In this document: positions 59,440 to 64,000 of the stretch, one piece after another
Layout of the letters: the number at the start of each line of letters is the position of its first letter
Position numbering within the stretch: position 1 is the stretch's first letter
Source: Rhabditoides inermis
Lineage: Eukaryota; Nematoda; Chromadorea; Rhabditida; Rhabditidae
Length of the DNA: 64,000 bases
Assembly: GCA_963966185.1 (NCBI GenBank)
Contig: CAWZYM010000300.1
Coordinates: forward strand, 677,001 to 741,000
Direction of reading: 5' to 3'
The notes under the pieces: model-generated
Databases searched by the model: none
What the model was told of the DNA's origin: nothing
What the model saw: only the letters and a program-made list of their open reading frames with translations
Position numbers and translations under genes: made by a program

Positions 59440-62103
59440 TCACTTTCTCTGTGCCGCGATCCTTGCCGATCTTCGAATCGGGATAGGAGCGGGAGGGGGC
59501 GAGTAATTTCCAGGTGGTGGCGCTCGACTTGTCTCCTCGTCAGCCGGTGACTGCTCGTTCCCTGCTTCTCGGCTGTCGTTGTCGGCGTTCACTGCCGTCT
59601 CCTCCGTGCTCTCTGCCTTTTTGAAGAGTCGTGCATGATCCAGATGTACTTCTCTAGTCGCTCCTCTCTCTGCTTTGATGACTAGTCGAGGTCCGTTTCT
59701 CTGCAGTACGATGTGTGGTCCAGTCATGATCGGAGCCAGCTTGTTTTTCCGTGGAAAAATCTTCACAAACACTTCGTCTCCCTTCTCGATCTCTCTATTC
59801 TCGACTCTGTGCGCCTTCTTGTATTGTTCTTCGTGTCTCGACGAGGCTGTCTCCAATCGATTCCTGGCAGCCTCATTAGCTGCCTCCAGCTGTATCTGCG
59901 TGAATGCGAGATAATCAGAGGGGTCAGCGAAGCGCGGGAGGGGATTATTGAACATCTGGTCTCCGCGCCGCCTGGCCTCTCTTCCGAACATCATGCGGAA
60001 TGGCGAGATGCCTGTAGTGCAGTGGGGGGTCGAATTGTAGGCGAACACAACTGCGTCAACATACAACTCCCAGTCAGACTGAGTGTTGTTCACGTATGCT
60101 GAAAGTGGCTCGATCACCGAGCGGACTGCTCTCTCTGCCAGTCCATTCCGATTCTTCTGATTCGGACAGCTTGTCGAATGGGTAGCGCCGATCCTCTTAA
60201 GCGTCTCTTCGAAGTTTCTTGATTTGAAGTTTGCAGCCGCGTCGGTTGTCAGCTCGCTGAACGATCCGAACGTCGTGTAGAGTTTCCACAAACTGTCGCA
60301 CATCCTCTCCGACTCCAGCGTTGTAGTCTTGTCGACCCACAGATACTTTGAGAATGCGCACTGCGCGATGAACAGGTATCTGTTTCCACTTGCGCAGACT
60401 GGGAAGGGACCTGCATTGTCTGCATGAATCCGTTCCCAGACTGTTGTGCACACCGGGAGGGATGATAGTGGTTCGACAGTCGCAGCGTGTGCATTCGTCT
60501 TCCTCTCTCTGCACTTTCTGCATTCGCGCAGTCTCTCTTCCACTTTCTTCCTGAGATGAGTGAAGTCGAAACGTGCTTGGATAACTGCACTCGTCCGATC
60601 TGCTCCCATGTGAGCTGCTCCATCCGCGTTGTTGTGGAAAAAATCGATGATCTTTCCCACCCATTCCGAATTGGCCGGAATGATCACTGGCGAGTTTTCG
60701 CCCATAGATTTCACTCTCCTCCGTAACAATCCATCCACCACAGTGTATCGCGTCGCGATCTGTGCGGTAGCGGTGTTGTTTTGCAGTGATGTGATGGCCT
60801 CCATCATCCACTCTTCTCTTCCCTGGACTTCCCGCACTTCCTGTGGAGTAATGGGTGAGGGTGGAGAGTCCACTGCTGCCACCTTCTCCTGGTGCGTCGG
60901 CTTGCCATCTCTCTGCTCGTCTTCGATGTAGCGCGATAGAGCGTCTGCCACCACGTTCTCCTTTCCCTTCTTGTACTTGATTTCGATGTCGTACTCTTGT
61001 ATTGTGAGTTGATACTTGGCCAGTCTTCCTACCAAGTCTCGACGGGTGAGGAGGGCGGTGAGAGGGCGGTGGTCGGTCAGCACCAAGGTGTGGATTGCCA
61101 GTACATAGTGTCGGAATTTCGTCAGTGCGAACGTCAGGGCGAGAGCTTCTGCTTCAATGGGTGGATAACGTCGCTCAGCCGCGCTCATCTTCCTCGATGC
61201 ATAGCAGACGGGGTGAATATCACCCTTCTCGTCTCTTTGAAGTAGCACAGCGCCGATGGCGATGCACGACGCGTCGGACTCGATGATGAACTCTTTGTTC
61301 ACTTGCGGTGGCGCCAACACTGGTGCCTCGACAAGAAGCTGTTTGAGCCTCTTGAACGCTCTATCCTCCTCTTCTGTCCACTCGACCTTGTCCTTCTTTG
61401 TCGCCTCGTGTAGGGGTGCAGCCACGGCTGCGAATCCCGCGATGAAGCGACGAAAGTATGAACACATTCCGATGAAGGCGCGAATCGCATTGATTGTGCG
61501 GGGTTGAGGGTACTCGCGTATAGCTTTCACCTTTTCCGGGTTCACTCGCAAGCCGTCTTCCGATATCCGATATCCTAGAAACGTCACTTCTCTCACTCCA
61601 AATCTGCACTTCTTCAGCTTCATCTTCAGCCCGACTTCTTCTAGCTTAGCCATTACTTCCCTCAAGTTCTCCACATGTTCTGTCTCATCATTCGAGAAGA
61701 CGAGAAGATCGTCGAGGTAGCAAAATAGCTTCGCTTTCAGTGCACGTTGTATTCTTCTCACGATTTTCGTACATGTTGCCGCAGCTCCCGATAGGCCCAT
61801 CGTCATGCGATTCCAGTGGTATGTCCCCGAGGGGACTTGGAAAGCGGTCAGATATCTATCTTTCTCGGCCAGCTTCACTTGCCAGTAACAGCTTGCCAAG
61901 TCCAGTGTCGAAAAGAAGCGGAAGCCGCCGGCGAGATCACATATGTCCGCGATGAGAGGGAGGTCGTACGCCTCCTTCTTCGTTACGGCATTGATCTGTC
62001 GCATGTCTACAACGAATCGCATCGACGAATCCTTCTTTTTCACGAGAACCACGGGCGAGACGATCGAAGAAGTAGACCGTGCGATCACTCCTTGTTTCAG
62101 CAG
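59440..62103 (-). CDS. Ty3/Gypsy-type pol: reverse transcriptase, RNase H, integrase
   Basis: Read on from the stop at 62104. The reverse transcriptase shows VVLVKKKDSSMRFVVDMRQI, DLASCYWQV and the catalytic YLDDLLVFS, then VTFLGYRIS. The RNase H starts at FIIESDASCIAIGAVLL. The integrase has an HHCC zinc finger (H-x-H then CRKCRERK) and a DDE core (HADNAGPFPV, LTTDAAANF, NGLAERAVRSV). The C-terminal tail is acidic then basic (RRSARIAAQRK). The phylogenetic type is Ty3/Gypsy by the reverse transcriptase and tether. The frame is intact from the stop to 59440, so only the UAA at 62106-62104 interrupts the polyprotein. Confidence 0.88.
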   Translation of the reverse strand: MLKQGVIARSTSSIVSPVVLVKKKDSSMRFVVDMRQINAVTKKEAYDLPLIADICDLAGGFRFFSTLDLASCYWQVKLAEKDRYLTAFQVPSGTYHWNRMTMGLSGAAATCTKIVRRIQRALKAKLFCYLDDLLVFSNDETEHVENLREVMAKLEEVGLKMKLKKCRFGVREVTFLGYRISEDGLRVNPEKVKAIREYPQPRTINAIRAFIGMCSYFRRFIAGFAAVAAPLHEATKKDKVEWTEEEDRAFKRLKQLLVEAPVLAPPQVNKEFIIESDASCIAIGAVLLQRDEKGDIHPVCYASRKMSAAERRYPPIEAEALALTFALTKFRHYVLAIHTLVLTDHRPLTALLTRRDLVGRLAKYQLTIQEYDIEIKYKKGKENVVADALSRYIEDEQRDGKPTHQEKVAAVDSPPSPITPQEVREVQGREEWMMEAITSLQNNTATAQIATRYTVVDGLLRRRVKSMGENSPVIIPANSEWVGKIIDFFHNNADGAAHMGADRTSAVIQARFDFTHLRKKVEERLRECRKCRERKTNAHAATVEPLSSLPVCTTVWERIHADNAGPFPVCASGNRYLFIAQCAFSKYLWVDKTTTLESERMCDSLWKLYTTFGSFSELTTDAAANFKSRNFEETLKRIGATHSTSCPNQKNRNGLAERAVRSVIEPLSAYVNNTQSDWELYVDAVVFAYNSTPHCTTGISPFRMMFGREARRRGDQMFNNPLPRFADPSDYLAFTQIQLEAANEAARNRLETASSRHEEQYKKAHRVENREIEKGDEVFVKIFPRKNKLAPIMTGPHIVLQRNGPRLVIKAERGATREVHLDHARLFKKAESTEETAVNADNDSREAGNEQSPADEETSRAPPPGNYSPPPAPIPIRRSARIAAQRK

Positions 62104-64000
62104 TTACCGCACTTGTCTCTCCACTTCCTCCTGTTTGTTCAGTGGGATTCGGTAGCTCCTGTTTTTGATCACTGCGTCCGTCTTCAAAGGTATAGTATGT
62201 TCAATATCACCCTTGTATTCTCCAAGTTTGCCGTCTGGCAGCATGAAAGCTTCACGGTGTTTGTTGATGATCTGTATGAGCTTTTCACGAGATTGTGTTG
62301 ATAGTCGGCAGTCCTCCCAGGAGATGTCCGAAAGAAAGTCCTTCGCTGGATTCACGCTTTCTGGAAGCGTGTTCTCCCAATCCGCCTCGGGCGATCCCAT
62401 ATCGCCGGCTATTGCAGTCACTTCCTTCGGCTCTTCTTCCATCTCCGCAGCATGCGCTATCTCCTCGTTGCTTTCAATCACGCACGCGTGGTCTGTGTCA
62501 TTTCGAACCAGCAACTTCGTGTTGTTATCTGTGAGTGGGTGGAATATGGTCGAGTCACAGCGGCCGTCGATCCAGTATCGAGGATCCCTCTTCTCCTCAT
62601 TCTCCTCCACGCGTAGGCATACATCTACAAAACACGCCGACAGCGGTGGTATTCTGTGAAAGCCGTTGGCGATGACGGGAATTGTACCCTTCTTGGGTCT
62701 CCGAAATCCACTGTCGAGAAGAGAAACTCTGTTCTCTCCCAACTCGAGGGTCCTTTCTCCTAGATTCAGGCTCACTCTTCCACACTTCTTCTCCAGCTTG
62801 GCCATAAGATCAGTGCCGATGAGAGCATTCGCTGGGCAATGTCCATCCTCGCTCACTAGGAACGTGTGATCCGCTACCAGTGGTCCGACGCGCGCTGTCA
62901 GGTCTATCCTTCCGATGAAGTGTAGGGCGCTTCCATTGGCTGTCGCTGCAGACTTTGCCTCCCCTTTGGCCAGCGCGTTCTCCTCGATTCCCAGGTGTGC
63001 CAGTGTCGACCTTGGTAGATATGAGATGGACGCACCAGAATCCCACAGCGCCGCAATGCTGCGATCTTCTAGCGAAAGTGAGATATATGGTAGCCTCGTC
63101 TTCTCGTTTATGGTCGCCACTAGACTATTCACTCTGGGGGGTCCGAGGAAATCCTTGATGTCGTAAAACGGCGGTGGTTCACTCGGGGAGCGCAGAAGGG
63201 TTGCCAATTCGTGAATTATCTGTCGGTCGGGAGCGGGTGGGGCTGTCGGATGTGGTCTCAGCTCCGTTCCATCGTTCTCCGCCTCGACCGCGTTGATTCC
63301 AAGGACTCCGCCGACCACTCTCTTTAAGATGAATAGCTTGAATAGTCCCACTCCTGCGAGAGCTATCGTCGCTATTCCTCCTATCGCCACGACAATCCAT
63401 ATTATGTCCTCGAAAAGACCCTTGGCTAGATTTTTGAGTGATGACGTCGCGTACGAGGAGACGTTACCAAACATACTCTCTATGCCATCCACAGAAAATG
63501 TATCGTTGCCAAAGAGTGGTCCGCCGGTGCGTAGTACTTGCATCATGCGCTCCTGGTTTTGGCGGATCGCCTGTAGGTTAGCGCCATAGCTCATAGCCAG
63601 CATGAGCGGGAAGGAGCTTCCCTTAGCCGATCCAAAGACGGCCGGGGCGGAAAGCGTGAGACGGCCCAGCTGTACCTTGGAGGGATCCGCTGTCTCGCTC
63701 TTCAGCTCTTCCACCTCCACCGGACCGTGATCGTTCTCATATCCACTTTCCTGGTTCCGCCAGACTGACGGTGTGACGTCGCCACATGGGATCTTCGGAG
63801 AGACGGTCGTCAGGTCTCGGGTTCCGGGCACGACGAAGAGCACGCGTCCGTCCAACGCCTCCACCGGTTGCAACTCGTAGCACGTCTCGTTCACCTTGTT
63901 GCCCTCGAAGCGTCTCTTGACTTGTATGGCGGGGCACACTGCTACTGACAGCACTTCTTCTCCCACGAATTTCGCGGAAATGTCTCTTCTGTCGGTGATC
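62104..64000 (-). CDS. Envelope-like membrane segment fused to retroviral-type protease (partial)
   Basis: Open from the right window edge to TAA at 62104. The first part looks like the C-terminal ectodomain of a type I glycoprotein: paired cysteines, N-glycosylation sequons (near 63890, 63505 and 63463), then an amphipathic helix and a transmembrane helix (IIWIVVAIGGIATIALAG, about 63330-63405) followed by a basic stop-transfer LFILKR. After a Pro-rich linker the same frame enters an aspartic protease with the active-site WDSGAS (about 63040) and a flap/terminal region GTDLMAKL, then the conserved lead-in to reverse transcriptase. A gag was not seen before it within the window. The element's 5' end is outside. 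Confidence 0.65.
   Translation of the reverse strand, partial: ITDRRDISAKFVGEEVLSVAVCPAIQVKRRFEGNKVNETCYELQPVEALDGRVLFVVPGTRDLTTVSPKIPCGDVTPSVWRNQESGYENDHGPVEVEELKSETADPSKVQLGRLTLSAPAVFGSAKGSSFPLMLAMSYGANLQAIRQNQERMMQVLRTGGPLFGNDTFSVDGIESMFGNVSSYATSSLKNLAKGLFEDIIWIVVAIGGIATIALAGVGLFKLFILKRVVGGVLGINAVEAENDGTELRPHPTAPPAPDRQIIHELATLLRSPSEPPPFYDIKDFLGPPRVNSLVATINEKTRLPYISLSLEDRSIAALWDSGASISYLPRSTLAHLGIEENALAKGEAKSAATANGSALHFIGRIDLTARVGPLVADHTFLVSEDGHCPANALIGTDLMAKLEKKCGRVSLNLGERTLELGENRVSLLDSGFRRPKKGTIPVIANGFHRIPPLSACFVDVCLRVEENEEKRDPRYWIDGRCDSTIFHPLTDNNTKLLVRNDTDHACVIESNEEIAHAAEMEEEPKEVTAIAGDMGSPEADWENTLPESVNPAKDFLSDISWEDCRLSTQSREKLIQIINKHREAFMLPDGKLGEYKGDIEHTIPLKTDAVIKNRSYRIPLNKQEEVERQVR

Overview
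The window looks like nuclear DNA of a nematode. The evidence is a major-sperm-protein (MSP) domain gene, compact multi-exon genes with short GT-AG introns, AG acceptors placed directly before start codons as in trans-splicing, and a nematode-type serpentine chemoreceptor. The gene set (npp-5/Nup107, vps-2, a SPATA20 homologue and nhx-2) and many intronic copies of one 9-mer suggest a diplogastrid such as Pristionchus. That genus-level guess is inference.

The left half (1-39 kb) is gene-rich. In order it holds the 3' half of a Nup107 nucleoporin gene (+), an MSP-domain gene (-), the ESCRT-III gene vps-2 (+), a 25-exon SPATA20/DUF255 thioredoxin-fold gene (+), convergent to it a 23-exon Na+/H+ exchanger (-), the last exons of a small membrane protein (-), and a 10-exon seven-helix receptor (+). 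All of these could be spliced in silico with consistent intron phases. Two introns carry antisense nested genes: a tiny secreted peptide in Nup107, and a 143-aa single-pass membrane protein in the SPATA20 gene. Other introns carry transposons: a TA-flanked MITE, an hAT-type MITE whose 8-bp target duplication is itself a splice donor, a full-length CR1-like LINE, and tRNA-derived SINE-like pieces.

The right half (39-64 kb) is repeat-rich. It contains a frameshifted SF1-helicase pseudogene, a 2.3-kb higher-order satellite, and exon-like segments including a possible IPK1-type kinase start. It also contains a perfect 2,892-bp tandem duplication whose breakpoint lies inside an RTE-type LINE, the decayed RTE element itself sitting in a CCATCCC-type minisatellite, a TATA-driven Ala-rich/basic ORF, and a Ty3/Gypsy-type retroelement running off the right edge. 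In that retroelement an apparently membrane-anchored, envelope-like segment is fused in frame upstream of the protease.

The three most interesting signals are: (1) 14 perfect copies of TACGTTTCA, almost all intronic or intergenic, which may be intronic piRNA promoters; (2) the envelope-like/protease/polymerase order of the right-edge element; and (3) the two antisense nested genes. All exon boundaries come from reading the sequence by eye; no homology search was run.
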